DNA from: an uncultured bacterium
GTDB taxonomy: Bacteria; Cyanobacteriota; Vampirovibrionia; Gastranaerophilales; Gastranaerophilaceae
Direction: 5' to 3'
DNA: 43,128 nt
Assembly: GCA_949298985.1 (NCBI GenBank)
Contig: CASFYV010000011.1
Coordinates: 1-43,128 of the forward strand
The position numbers were made by a program, and so were the translations under genes. The notes beneath the pieces are model-generated. The model saw only the letters and a program-made list of their open reading frames with translations, did no database searches and was not told the DNA's origin. This document shows positions 23,596-33,678 of this stretch, one piece after another (position 1 is the first letter of the stretch; each line of letters opens with the position of its first letter).

Positions 23596-26500
23596 ATGAA
23601 TAAAATTTTAAATAAATATATAATAATTCTAATATCTTTTTATACGTTTTGGTTAATATGTTTACCATTAATATTTTCCAAAACTGTTCCAGTGGTTTGT
23701 GAAAATATATCTGCAAATACAAATTATAATATCCAAATAACGGAACCGAAATTAAGATTAAACATTATCCCTACTGCAAAAATTTCTGCAAATAAAATTG
23801 AAATCACAGAAAAAAAATCAAATGATAAAATCTTATTAAATAGTTTTGAAATTACCACAAGAATTTTACCGCTTATATCAGGCAAAATTCACATCAATAA
23901 TATCAAAATTTCTAATCTGCACATAAATGCTACTATAAAAAAAGATATTGAACTTGATAAAAATTTTTTCAAAAATTTCTCTAAAACAAAGGTTAAATGT
24001 GACAGTTTTAATCTAAAAGAATTCTCTATCTCTTTATGGGAAAAAGATATAAAAACTCCAATCATATATACTGGAAAAAATTTACTTTTCGAAAATAAGA
24101 GCAGAGATCTCAAACTAAACTTAGAAAGCAAAATTGATATTAATAATTCAGTCTCAAGTGCAAAAGCTATCTTATACTTACCTAAAAATAATAATGTTCA
24201 AAAAAGTTCTATTGATGTCCATATTAAAAATTTTAACATAAATCCATTAGGAGAATATTTAAAGCAATATTTACCTTTTGAAATAAAAGAATTAAACGGA
24301 ACAATTAATTTAGATATAAACAATTCTAACTTAAATGCTACAATTGAAAACTTTTCTGCAATTTCAAAAGACAACATAAAATCAATAAAATTTCCAAATA
24401 AACTAGAAATAAAATCTCAATTTGATATAACAAGTAAAATTATAAATTTTGAGAATATTGATATAAAATCAAATAATATTCACACAATCTTAAAAGGAAA
24501 AATCTATAATTTTTTAGAAACAACCTTAACAACCTTAGATTTAAATGTACAAATTAACAAATCAAAAGTAGAAGATATTATCTCAATGCTTCCAGCATTA
24601 AACGTAGAAGAATTCAATTTATATAAACTAAAAAAATATAAATTCTACGGTAATGTTATCGGGAACTTTTCAATAACCGGAAATATAAATGAACCCGACA
24701 TACTAGGAGATGTTTATATTGATGATGGAATTTTAATAAAACCGATAAAAAATGCAAGCGGAGCAATTATAAAACTTAGTTTCTCTGGAAAATATCTAAA
24801 TTTTGATGTAACAGTTCCGGCTGGAGGCCTAGAAAGAGTTTGGGTAAGAGGCGGAGTAGAACTATATAACGTAAAATATTCCGATATGCGAATTTGGAGT
24901 ACTAAGAATGTAGACTTACAACTTGCAGAAGAAAAAGTTGTTCCAATCCATGAAATCCTAAATTTTGTAATAGGTCCTGTTCCAATAATGGATGTAAAAG
25001 GTAAAGGTAATATTGATATTACGGTAAAAGGTAACAGAGAAAATCCTCACGTATGGGGTTATTTAAACTTCTATAATGTAACAACCTATTTTCTTGAAAT
25101 GCCTAATTTAATACTTCAAAAAGCAGAAGCTAAACTAACTTTTAATGATGAAATTGCGGTTTTTAAAACCATAAAAGGATTTGTTAATAACCAACCTTTT
25201 AATATTAATGGAACTTGCACTCTTCAGGGCAAATTCGACTTTGATGTAAACTCTAAAAATCAAGATACAAACAAACTCTATTCAGCAATTAAAAACTCCA
25301 CAATGGTACCTGAAATTCAAAAAATACTACCAAAACTTGACATTTGTAAAGGTATTTCAAATATAAATTTAAAAGTATTCGGAGAAGTAAAATACATAGA
25401 AGATTTAAAATTCAATAAAAACTTTTCAACTAAAGGAACTTTAGAACTAATTAATAACACATTTGAACAACAAGGTATTAACATACGTAATGCCAATGGA
25501 AAAATAAGTTTAGACGGATTAAATGCGAATGCCAATATAACATCCTATATTGGAAATTCAAAACTAACAGCACAAGGAGAAATAAAGAATAATATCGCCA
25601 ATATCAACATTAACATTCCAAATCTAAACCTTTTTGACATAATACCAAACTCACAAAATTACAATAATGAAATTGGAAAAATAAATTTAAAAGTAGATTC
25701 TAAATATAATGGTAAAGTAGACAACATAGAATACGATAAAATAAATTTTGTTGCAAAAATAATAAATACTCCAAATAATAAATTAAATTTATCAAATGGT
25801 GAAATAAAACTTAAAAATAACAAACTTGAAATTGTCAATTTAAAAGGGAATTATCTTGACGGTAAAAATTCATTCAATATAAACCTAGAAGCCGACAATG
25901 TAATTTCTAACAAACCTCAAATTAACGGAAATATTCAACTTAAAGAATTCAATCTCGAAAACATAAATTCAATCTCAAACCTTACTGTACTCCCCAAAGA
26001 AGTAAAAAAATATTTAAAACAAATCTCATTTGAAAGAGGAAAAATAAATTTAAATTGTCGAATAAATAACAATAGAATAAATGCCTACACAGACTTAGGC
26101 GGAATTTGGTTTAAATATAATCCCCTAAACCTTCCAATAAAAATAGTAAATGGAAGTTTAATAATTAGAAGCAATAATTTAAGATTAAACAAAATAAATA
26201 TACTTGCAGATGAAATGCCAATACTAATAGATGGCGAAATCTTTGATATATTTAAAACCCAAAAATTTGATTTATATTTCAATTCAAAACCAAAACAAGA
26301 ATTCATAGATAAATATATAAACAAAAATCAAATTTATCCGGTAAAAATAAAAGGAGATATCGTATATTCTGCCAATATCAAAGGCGAAAAAGATAACTTC
26401 AACCTAAAAGCAAATGCCCAAATGGCAAAAGATTCAAGCATATATCATCTTGGAGCTACTGTAGGAGACATAGAAAATTCTATAGTATTAAATCTTGATA

Positions 26501-27942
26501 CCAAAATTATTAAACAAAATTTAGTTCGAATAAAAGAATTTTCATATGATAAAATTATCACTTCACAGAGTGGTAAACAAACACATTTAAATATGCTTAA
26601 AGCAAAAGGTGGAATAGATGTTTATAAAGACGATTTAACATTCCACGACTTATACATAAAAACAAATACACCAACAGATGCAAGAATCTTTAATATAATT
26701 TTTAGAAAACCAAATATTAAACAAGGACAATTTACATCAGATTTAAAATTTAATGGAACATTATCTAATCCAAAATTATTAGGAAGTTTTCATATTTTTG
26801 AAACAAATATTCCATTTTTAGATACAACGATGAAAAATATAACATTAGATTTTAAAGAAAAAAATATCGAAATATCAACACTTGGAGAAATTTTAGGTAA
26901 TGATATTTCAATGAAGGGTACGATTAAAAATAAACTAACTTCTCCATATTATGTAGAAAAAATTTATCTTACAACAAATTTATTAGATATAAATTATATT
27001 ATAAATAAATTAAAGCTTTCTCAAGTTGATAATGTTAAAACATTTGAAAGCTTTGAAGGATTTGATTTAGGTACAATTATAATAAAAAATTTAGAACTTA
27101 ATGCAGATAGTATACATTTAAAAAATATAATTGCCGAAAACTTTAAAGCTAATATTTCTCTAAACGAAAAACAAATTTTTAACGTAAATAATTTTAGATT
27201 TAATCTCGCAAACGGAATTTTAAACGGAAAATTATCTTATAATTTAAAAAATTACAATACAGCTCTAAATCTTAAAGCCAAAGAAATAGATGCAAATGCC
27301 TTGAGTTATGCATTATTCGAATTAAATAATCAAATTTATGGGGATTTAACAGGAGATATCAATTTAAATTGTAATGGTCTTGATTTTGAAAAATGTATGC
27401 AAACATTAGATGGTAATTTAACATTTAATGCAACAGACGGAAGAATGCCAAAACTGGGTTCTTTAGAATATCTACTAAAAGCTGGAAATTTAATAAAAAG
27501 TGGAATTACAGGAATTTCAATAAATAATGTTATAGATATAATAACTCCGATGAAAACCGGAGAATTTTCTCAAATTCACGGAGATATAAACATTAAAAAA
27601 GGTATTGCGGAAAATATTGAAATTACAACACAAGGAGAAAATTTAAATCTATTTATAAATGGACAATATAATTTTTCAACTTCAGATGCTAAAATGGAAG
27701 TCTTTGGCTTATTATCAAAAAAAATATCAACAATGTTTGGTCCGATTGGAAATTTATCATTAAACTCACTATTTAATTCAATACCAGGAATCGATTTATC
27801 AAAAGACTCACCTATATTGGAAAACATAAATAAAATTCCTGGAATTGAATTATCCAGCAGGGCATATAGAAAATTCATTGCAGAAATTAGTGGTAATATA
27901 AACGGCGAAGACTATGTAACCAGCTTTAAATGGGTTAATTAA
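23596..27942 (+). CDS. AsmA/TamB-like envelope bridge protein
   Basis: A 1448-residue protein with one N-terminal membrane helix (about residues 7-30) followed by a long run of short beta strands, the layout of the AsmA-like family (TamB, YhdP) that bridges the inner and outer membranes and moves phospholipids or helps outer-membrane protein insertion. AsmA-type features include the opening 'ITEPKLRLNIIPTAKISANKI' strand pattern and the C-terminal 'DGNLTFNATDGRMPKLGSLE' region with GEFSQIHGDINIKKGIAEN. Assignment to TamB or YhdP is not possible by eye. It is extremely Asn/Lys/Ile-rich. No ribosome binding site is visible; TATAAA ends eight bases before the ATG. Confidence 0.85.
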   Translation: MNKILNKYIIILISFYTFWLICLPLIFSKTVPVVCENISANTNYNIQITEPKLRLNIIPTAKISANKIEITEKKSNDKILLNSFEITTRILPLISGKIHINNIKISNLHINATIKKDIELDKNFFKNFSKTKVKCDSFNLKEFSISLWEKDIKTPIIYTGKNLLFENKSRDLKLNLESKIDINNSVSSAKAILYLPKNNNVQKSSIDVHIKNFNINPLGEYLKQYLPFEIKELNGTINLDINNSNLNATIENFSAISKDNIKSIKFPNKLEIKSQFDITSKIINFENIDIKSNNIHTILKGKIYNFLETTLTTLDLNVQINKSKVEDIISMLPALNVEEFNLYKLKKYKFYGNVIGNFSITGNINEPDILGDVYIDDGILIKPIKNASGAIIKLSFSGKYLNFDVTVPAGGLERVWVRGGVELYNVKYSDMRIWSTKNVDLQLAEEKVVPIHEILNFVIGPVPIMDVKGKGNIDITVKGNRENPHVWGYLNFYNVTTYFLEMPNLILQKAEAKLTFNDEIAVFKTIKGFVNNQPFNINGTCTLQGKFDFDVNSKNQDTNKLYSAIKNSTMVPEIQKILPKLDICKGISNINLKVFGEVKYIEDLKFNKNFSTKGTLELINNTFEQQGINIRNANGKISLDGLNANANITSYIGNSKLTAQGEIKNNIANININIPNLNLFDIIPNSQNYNNEIGKINLKVDSKYNGKVDNIEYDKINFVAKIINTPNNKLNLSNGEIKLKNNKLEIVNLKGNYLDGKNSFNINLEADNVISNKPQINGNIQLKEFNLENINSISNLTVLPKEVKKYLKQISFERGKINLNCRINNNRINAYTDLGGIWFKYNPLNLPIKIVNGSLIIRSNNLRLNKINILADEMPILIDGEIFDIFKTQKFDLYFNSKPKQEFIDKYINKNQIYPVKIKGDIVYSANIKGEKDNFNLKANAQMAKDSSIYHLGATVGDIENSIVLNLDTKIIKQNLVRIKEFSYDKIITSQSGKQTHLNMLKAKGGIDVYKDDLTFHDLYIKTNTPTDARIFNIIFRKPNIKQGQFTSDLKFNGTLSNPKLLGSFHIFETNIPFLDTTMKNITLDFKEKNIEISTLGEILGNDISMKGTIKNKLTSPYYVEKIYLTTNLLDINYIINKLKLSQVDNVKTFESFEGFDLGTIIIKNLELNADSIHLKNIIAENFKANISLNEKQIFNVNNFRFNLANGILNGKLSYNLKNYNTALNLKAKEIDANALSYALFELNNQIYGDLTGDINLNCNGLDFEKCMQTLDGNLTFNATDGRMPKLGSLEYLLKAGNLIKSGITGISINNVIDIITPMKTGEFSQIHGDINIKKGIAENIEITTQGENLNLFINGQYNFSTSDAKMEVFGLLSKKISTMFGPIGNLSLNSLFNSIPGIDLSKDSPILENINKIPGIELSSRAYRKFIAEISGNINGEDYVTSFKWVN

Positions 27943-27975
27943 GTTTTACAAAAGTTAATAAAAAATAATATAAAT

Positions 27976-28004
27976 TTGCTAAACAAAAACTTTATGATTA
28001 TAAT
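27976..28004 (+). promoter_or_regulatory. Promoter of glyQ
   Basis: TTGCTA (27976-27981), a 17-base spacer and TATAAT (27999-28004). A leader of about 27 bases with a GAGGA ribosome binding site follows before the ATG. Confidence 0.8.
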
Positions 28005-28038
28005 AAGTGTAAAAAATACAATAGAATGAGGAATATAG

Positions 28039-28917
28039 ATGGCTTTAAATTTTCAAGATTTAATATTAAACTTATCAAGATTTTGGTCAGACTATGGTTG
28101 CATAATTCAACAGCCATATGATATAGAAAAAGGTGCTTCAACAATGAACCCTGCTACTTTTTTAAGAGCATTAGGTCCGGAGCCTTGGTCAACAGCAATG
28201 GTAGAACCTTGCAGACGTCCTACAGATGCCAGATACGGGGAAAATCCAAATCGTCTAGGACATTATTTTCAATATCAAGTAATTTTAAAACCATCTCCAG
28301 ATAACGCTCAAGAATTGTATTTAAAAAGTCTTGAAGCAATGGGGATCGATTTATCTAAACACGACGTAAGATTTGTGGAAGATAACTGGGAATCTCCGAC
28401 TTTAGGAGCTGCAGGTGTTGGCTGGGAAGTTTGGTTAGATGGAATGGAAATTACTCAATTTACATATTTCCAACAAGTAGGAGGTTTAGAAGTTAAGCCT
28501 GTAGCTTTAGAAATAACTTATGGTTTAGAAAGAATTGCTATGTATATCCAAAACAAAGAATCTGTTTTTGATATTATGTGGAACAACGAATTAAAATATG
28601 GTGATATTTACCTTCAAAATGAAATCGAACAATCTAAATATAATTTTGAATATTCAGATGCAGACAGATTGTTCAGTTTATTTGACGCTTATCAAAAAGA
28701 AGTTGATAATTGTATAAATGCAGAACTTGTATTACCTGCTTATGATTATGTATTAAAATGTTCACATACTTTTAATCTTCTTGATGCAAGAGGAGTTATC
28801 AGTAAAGATGAAAGAATTAATTTCATAAATCGAGTGCGTACAATGGCATCTGCAGTTGCAAAACTATATGTTCAACAAAGGGAAAAATTAGGATTCCCTT
28901 TAATAAAAAATAAATAA
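28039..28917 (+). CDS. glyQ: Glycyl-tRNA synthetase alpha subunit
   Basis: A 292-residue class II synthetase alpha chain of the bacterial alpha2-beta2 GlyRS type; it forms aminoacyl-adenylate with glycine and needs the beta chain (GlyS) to bind tRNA. The N-terminal [16 protein letters not shown] and [15 protein letters not shown] are near-identical to known GlyQ proteins, as are [16 protein letters not shown] and [10 protein letters not shown]. The length is normal. glyS is not in this window, so the subunits are encoded apart. The next gene, an amino-acid permease, starts 57 bases later without a clear terminator. Confidence 0.98.
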   Translation: MALNFQDLILNLSRFWSDYGCIIQQPYDIEKGASTMNPATFLRALGPEPWSTAMVEPCRRPTDARYGENPNRLGHYFQYQVILKPSPDNAQELYLKSLEAMGIDLSKHDVRFVEDNWESPTLGAAGVGWEVWLDGMEITQFTYFQQVGGLEVKPVALEITYGLERIAMYIQNKESVFDIMWNNELKYGDIYLQNEIEQSKYNFEYSDADRLFSLFDAYQKEVDNCINAELVLPAYDYVLKCSHTFNLLDARGVISKDERINFINRVRTMASAVAKLYVQQREKLGFPLIKNK

Positions 28918-28974
28918 ATTACTTATCTAAAAACAGAACATTGATAAGAGCAAGTAAAAGAAAGGTAAATTTAG

Positions 28975-30603
28975 ATGGCAAAAATTAATTTCACCTCTCC
29001 GTTATCACAAGTGCTAAAAAAAATGATAACAAGAAAAAATCCAGATGATGCTTTAGCAAAAGCTGAATCCGGGGGATTAGAGAAAACACTTGGAGTTTGG
29101 GATTTAATAATACTTGGAGTAGGTGCGATTATTGGATCTGGAATTTTTGCGGTTGTTGGAATCGCAGCTGCCGGTAGTCCTGACGGAACTAGCCCCGGTG
29201 CAGGTCCTGCATTAATTATATCAATGGTTATTGCAGCCATAGCTTGCGTATTTTCTGCCTTATGTTACAGTGAATTTGCAACAATGATTCCTGTTGCTGG
29301 CGGAGCTTATACATATACATTTGCTACATTAGGAGAATTTGCAGCTTGGATTGTCGGTTGGATTTTAATGTTAGAATACGCAATAGGATTTATTGCTGTT
29401 GCTTGTGCTTGGACAAATCACTTTTTACAATTTATAAAAGGTTTTTCAAATATACTTCCAGCTTGGTTTGTAAACCCTCCTCTATGGCTTGTTAACGACT
29501 TTAGATCAGCGGTTAAAGCTTATTCTGCTCAAGGGATTGATTACCATTCTGTTATTCCTTCTATCGCAGGAATACCAATTTGCGTAAACTTACCGGCCAT
29601 CATTATGATAGGAATTACTACCTTAATTTTAGTAAAAGGAACAAAAGATTCTGCTAAAATGGCAGGTTTAATGGTTGCTGTAAAATTAGGAGTTATAGCT
29701 TTATTTGTTCTTGCCGGAATGTTTTATGTAAAACCTGAAAACTGGACTCCTTTTGCACCAAACGGTTTTGAAGGTGTATTTATGGGTGCTTTTATTATAT
29801 TTTTTGCATATATAGGATTTGACGCTCTAGCTACCGCTGCTGAAGAATGCAAAAATCCTCAAAAAGATTTACCTATTGGTATTTTAGGTTCTTTAATTGT
29901 TACAACTGTTGTTTATGTATTAGTAGCATTAGTATTAACAGGAATGCAGCCTACAAGCGGAGTAGTAATTCCTGAGGGCATATTTAAAGCTCCAATGGCT
30001 TATGCAATGACTTCGGTTCATCAAAATTGGGTTGCGGGTTTAATTTCAATTGGTTCTCTTGCAGGATTAACTTCTGTATTAATTGTTATGCATATGGCAT
30101 CTACAAGAGTTTTATTTGCAATGAGTAGAGATAACTTTTTACCAAAAGTTTTCCAAAAAATTCACCCGAAATTTAACACTCCGCACATACTTACAATAAC
30201 AGTAGGAATTGTTGGTATTTTAGGAACATTAATTTTAGACTTAAATGTTGCAGCATCATTATGTAACTTTGGAACATTTACTTCATTTATCATTGTATGC
30301 GTTGCAATTTTAATATTAAGAAAAGTTGATCCTGATCGTCCAAGACCTTTTAAAGTTCCATTCTGTCCATTTTTACCAATTATGGGAATTCTATGCTGTG
30401 GTGGATTGATGATATTTTCAATGGTTATTGCAAAAGGTGATTCTGCAATATTATCAACAGAAATGTTCATAGTATGGGTAATTATGGGTGCATTAATTTA
30501 TGGAACATATGGATATCAAAGTAACAGAAAAGCCGAAATACTAATCGAAAAAAACGAAGAAATAGCAGGAAAAAATGAACAAATTGAAACAGGTATTAAA
30601 TAA
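28975..30603 (+). CDS. APC-superfamily amino-acid permease, copy 1
   Basis: A 542-residue inner-membrane transporter with about 12 helices, of the cationic amino-acid transporter-like (CAT/YfnA) group. Typical features are LGVGAIIGSGIFAVVG in TM1, EFATMIPVAGGAYTY in TM2, FFAYIGFDALATAAEE in TM6, and DPDRPRPFKVPFCPFLPI near the end. The charged tail after residue 515 reads through the start of the next gene, overlapping it by 29 bases. The AAAGG ribosome binding site supports the start. Substrate unknown; related proteins carry neutral or basic amino acids. Confidence 0.92.
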   Translation: MAKINFTSPLSQVLKKMITRKNPDDALAKAESGGLEKTLGVWDLIILGVGAIIGSGIFAVVGIAAAGSPDGTSPGAGPALIISMVIAAIACVFSALCYSEFATMIPVAGGAYTYTFATLGEFAAWIVGWILMLEYAIGFIAVACAWTNHFLQFIKGFSNILPAWFVNPPLWLVNDFRSAVKAYSAQGIDYHSVIPSIAGIPICVNLPAIIMIGITTLILVKGTKDSAKMAGLMVAVKLGVIALFVLAGMFYVKPENWTPFAPNGFEGVFMGAFIIFFAYIGFDALATAAEECKNPQKDLPIGILGSLIVTTVVYVLVALVLTGMQPTSGVVIPEGIFKAPMAYAMTSVHQNWVAGLISIGSLAGLTSVLIVMHMASTRVLFAMSRDNFLPKVFQKIHPKFNTPHILTITVGIVGILGTLILDLNVAASLCNFGTFTSFIIVCVAILILRKVDPDRPRPFKVPFCPFLPIMGILCCGGLMIFSMVIAKGDSAILSTEMFIVWVIMGALIYGTYGYQSNRKAEILIEKNEEIAGKNEQIETGIK

Positions 30604-32104
30604 TTTATTAGAATGCAAAAGTCCTCAAGAATTAATAGACGAAGGTTCTAATTCTGAATTAAAAAAAACTTTAAATGTATTTGACTTAATAGTACTTGGA
30701 ATAGGTGCTGTTGTTGGCACTGGTATATTCACAATAATTGGAAGTGCAATTGTTGGAAGCTCTGATGGTGCAGGAGCCGGCTCTGCCGTTGTAATTTCAA
30801 TGATATTAGCAGCAATAGCAAGTGTTTTTTCAGCTCTATCTTATTCTGAAATAGCATCTATGATTCCTGTTGCTGGAAGTGCTTATACTTACACTTACGC
30901 TACAATGGGAGAACTAATGGCTTGGATGGTTGGTTGGATTCTAATGCTTGAATATGCTATTGGAAACATTACTGTAGCAAGTGCTTGGACAGGATATTTT
31001 GTTCAATTCTTAAAAGGATTTAAACATATTTTACCAGCTTTTGTTGTAAATTGTCCGCTTTGGCTTAGAAATGATTATAGAACAATGTATGAAATTTGTA
31101 ATAAATATGGTTGGGATGTTCACGATAAAATGCCATTTTTACATTTGCCTTTCGGATTTGAAATCCCTATCGCAATTAATTTCCCTGCAATAGCAATTGT
31201 TCTCATTTTAACAATATTACTAATACGCGGTGTTAAAGAATCTACTAAAGTTGCAACAATAATGGTTGGAGTCAATATGTCAATAATATTATCCTTTATT
31301 ATTGTCGGAGCTTTTTATATAAAACCTGAAAACTGGACACCTTTTGCTCCAAACGGATTAGAAGGAATTTTTACGGGGGCTTTTGTTATTTTCTTTGCTT
31401 ATATCGGTTTTGATGCAATTTCAACCGCAGCAGAAGAAACAAAAAATCCTCAAAGAGATTTACCTATTGCAATTATGGGAACTTTAATTTTGTGCACTAT
31501 TCTATATATATTAGCAGCTTTAGTTCTTACGGGAATTGTTCCTTTTAAAGCTATTGATACTCAAGCTCCTTTAGCACACGCTATGAGATTTATCAATATT
31601 AATTGGTACGCTGGATTAATTTCTATGGGTGCTTTATGTGCACTAACTTCTGTTTTACTTATTTATCAATTAGGTACAACCAGAATTCTTTTTGCAATGA
31701 GCAGAGATAATTTTTTACCAAAATCTTTAACAACTATTCATAAAAAGTTTAAAACCCCTCACGTTTTAACTTGGATATCTGGATTAATCGTAATTATTTG
31801 TGCTTTATTTATGGATTTAAATATATCTGCAGAATTATGTAACTTTGGAACATTTACTTCATTTATTATAATTTGTATCGCTGTTTTAATTTTAAGAAAA
31901 ACAGAACCAGATAGACCAAGACCATTCAAAGTTCCATTCTGTCCTTGGTTTCCAATCCTTGGAATTATAACTTGCCTTGGTTTGATGTATTGCAAATTTA
32001 GTGCTAAAGCGACCTCTGCACTATATTTTATAATTTGGTTAGTTATAGGAGTTGTCATATATGCCAGCTACAGCTATAAATCAAAAAGAAATGAAGATTT
32101 ATAG
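30575..32104 (+). CDS. APC-superfamily amino-acid permease, copy 2
   Basis: A 509-residue paralogue of the preceding permease, sharing the same framework (LGIGAVVGTGIFTIIG, EIASMIPVAGSAYTY, FFAYIGFDAISTAAEE, EPDRPRPFKVPFCPWF). Its start lies inside the 3' end of copy 1 with AGGA five bases upstream, so the two are translationally coupled. Loop lengths and the C-terminal tail differ, and copy 2 carries a longer insertion near residue 155. This is an old tandem duplication that probably gave two substrate ranges. It is followed by 54 bases before the HD-GYP gene. Confidence 0.92.
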   Translation: MNKLKQVLNNLLECKSPQELIDEGSNSELKKTLNVFDLIVLGIGAVVGTGIFTIIGSAIVGSSDGAGAGSAVVISMILAAIASVFSALSYSEIASMIPVAGSAYTYTYATMGELMAWMVGWILMLEYAIGNITVASAWTGYFVQFLKGFKHILPAFVVNCPLWLRNDYRTMYEICNKYGWDVHDKMPFLHLPFGFEIPIAINFPAIAIVLILTILLIRGVKESTKVATIMVGVNMSIILSFIIVGAFYIKPENWTPFAPNGLEGIFTGAFVIFFAYIGFDAISTAAEETKNPQRDLPIAIMGTLILCTILYILAALVLTGIVPFKAIDTQAPLAHAMRFININWYAGLISMGALCALTSVLLIYQLGTTRILFAMSRDNFLPKSLTTIHKKFKTPHVLTWISGLIVIICALFMDLNISAELCNFGTFTSFIIICIAVLILRKTEPDRPRPFKVPFCPWFPILGIITCLGLMYCKFSAKATSALYFIIWLVIGVVIYASYSYKSKRNEDL

Positions 32105-32145
32105 AAAATAAAACAAATATAGTATGATTTTTTTAGATAAAATGC

Positions 32146-32151
32146 TATAAT
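32146..32151 (+). promoter_or_regulatory. Extended -10 directly before the HD-GYP gene
   Basis: TGCTATAAT ends seven bases before the ATG at 32159; there is no ribosome binding site. The -35 is weak, which suits an extended -10. Confidence 0.55.
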
Positions 32152-32158
32152 TCCTATT

Positions 32159-33157
32159 ATGAGAATTGTTACCAATAAAGAATTAAGTACATATAAAGTT
32201 TTACCTTTTGACCTATATACGGAAAACAAGGGTAAGATTCTTGAAGCAGGAGAAGTTTTAACTCCTGGAAAACTTATAATGCTGAAAAACTATATTAAAA
32301 TCTATACAGAAGATTTTAACGAGGCCGAAAATCCTGATAATATCCTTAATAAGGAAACGCAAACTAAAGATGGAAACATAATACAAAATTTTTCATATGA
32401 AGGACTCGATGCTAACGATTTCGAAACTGTCATAAACAAAGAAGCGTATGTAAAAATGGAAACGCAAGTAAAAATAAAATACTTTTATAAAAAAATCTTA
32501 GATTTACTTATTCAAGGATACTATGAAGAAGGATTATTAAAACTAAACACGCTTATTGCAATAATAAAAAATGAAATCTATAAACATCTTACACGTTCCA
32601 GCAAAGGCTCAAAACTAAGATTTTTAGGAGAATATGAACTTTGCCACCCGCTTAATGTTGCAGTTATTTCGGGATTAATCGCTCAAAAACTTGAATTCTC
32701 AGCTCTTAACATTGATCAAGTTATATTATCAGCATTATTACACGACATTGGAAAATTAAAAATTAACCTAACTGATTCAGAAGCATTATTAACAATGAAT
32801 GAAGAAGAAGTAAAAAAACATCCAATTATTGGTTACAAATTAATAAAAGAAAAATTTGAATTACCTGAAGAAATTGCAAAAGTCGCACTAGAACACCACG
32901 AAAATAATGATGGTTCAGGCTATCCTCAAGGATTATCAAGTGACTACATATCAGAATATAGTCAAATTATAAATGTTGCTAATTATTATGATAATCTTGC
33001 ATTTAACAGAACTCATACTCCGATTCAAAATAACAAAGAAGCTTTAAGAACAATGCTAGAAGTTGGCACAAAAAGATTTTCTGCAAAAATGCTATATACC
33101 TTCATACATATGTTTAACTACGATGACATAAAAGATTTCAATGATATGGTTGTATAA
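32159..33157 (+). CDS. HD-GYP domain protein, probable cyclic-di-GMP phosphodiesterase
   Basis: A 332-residue cytoplasmic protein. The C-terminal half is an HD-GYP domain with intact catalytic landmarks: LLHDIGK at 193-199 and HHENNDGSGYP at 246-256 (consensus HHExxDGxGYP), so hydrolysis of cyclic-di-GMP is likely. The first ~100 residues are an unrecognised domain of the type often fused to HD-GYP in signalling proteins, with no receiver Asp. It sits tail-to-tail with the fliN-fliM-fliL operon, 6 bases apart, which suits control of motility. There is no terminator between them. Confidence 0.88.
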   Translation: MRIVTNKELSTYKVLPFDLYTENKGKILEAGEVLTPGKLIMLKNYIKIYTEDFNEAENPDNILNKETQTKDGNIIQNFSYEGLDANDFETVINKEAYVKMETQVKIKYFYKKILDLLIQGYYEEGLLKLNTLIAIIKNEIYKHLTRSSKGSKLRFLGEYELCHPLNVAVISGLIAQKLEFSALNIDQVILSALLHDIGKLKINLTDSEALLTMNEEEVKKHPIIGYKLIKEKFELPEEIAKVALEHHENNDGSGYPQGLSSDYISEYSQIINVANYYDNLAFNRTHTPIQNNKEALRTMLEVGTKRFSAKMLYTFIHMFNYDDIKDFNDMVV

Positions 33158-33163
33158 ATAAAA

Positions 33164-33664
33164 TTATTCCGATTCTTTATTATTTGTATTTGAGCTCAAA
33201 GTATTCAATCTTCTTGCAGGATCAGTAATATGTGTAATTCTTAAACCAAAATTATCTTCTATTACAACAACTTCGCCATAAGCAATTAATTTACCATTTG
33301 CATATAATTCTACAGGTTCACCAGCTGCTTTGTTAAGCGTAACAATAGAGCCTTTTGTTAATTCTAATACTTTCTTTATCGGAAGTTCCGTTTTACCAAG
33401 CTCTACCGTTAATTGTAGCTTTACATCTAAAAGAATATTTAAATTTTGATTTGCAGGCCCCTTCACTTGATCTAAATCTTCAAAAGAAGCAAACTGAACC
33501 GGCTGTACAGTTACGGTTTTATCAATAGAGTCAGAAGCTTTATCTTCAACACCATCCATATTTTCAAAATTTGAAGCAATATTTTCACTTTCTTCCATTT
33601 TTGAAAAATCATTTGACATATTATCTTCCGGATTATTACTAATTAAATCTTCATCCTCAAACAT
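33164..33664 (-). CDS. fliN: Flagellar motor switch protein FliN
   Basis: A 166-residue protein. The C-terminal ~80 residues are a SpoA domain (LLDVKLQLTVELGKTELPI, LTKGSIVTL, ELYANGKLIAYGEVVVIED), the C-ring module of FliN. The N-terminal ~80 residues are an acidic, disordered extension (many Glu, Asp, Asn and Ser), longer than in E. coli FliN. The ribosome binding site is AAAGGG. It is the last gene of the fliL-fliM-fliN operon. FliN works with FliM in torque generation, direction switching and export of flagellar proteins. Confidence 0.93.
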   Translation of the reverse strand: MFEDEDLISNNPEDNMSNDFSKMEESENIASNFENMDGVEDKASDSIDKTVTVQPVQFASFEDLDQVKGPANQNLNILLDVKLQLTVELGKTELPIKKVLELTKGSIVTLNKAAGEPVELYANGKLIAYGEVVVIEDNFGLRITHITDPARRLNTLSSNTNNKESE

Positions 33665-33678
33665 TTATAAAACCCTTT

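Noticed and set aside
25317..27878. Minus-strand frames of 72-100 codons inside the AsmA/TamB-like gene
   Set aside because: They are complements of a repetitive beta-strand coding sequence and lack ribosome binding sites.
28918..28974. Terminator between glyQ and the first permease
   Set aside because: CTTATC and GATAAG can pair weakly, but the stem is short and lacks a T-run.
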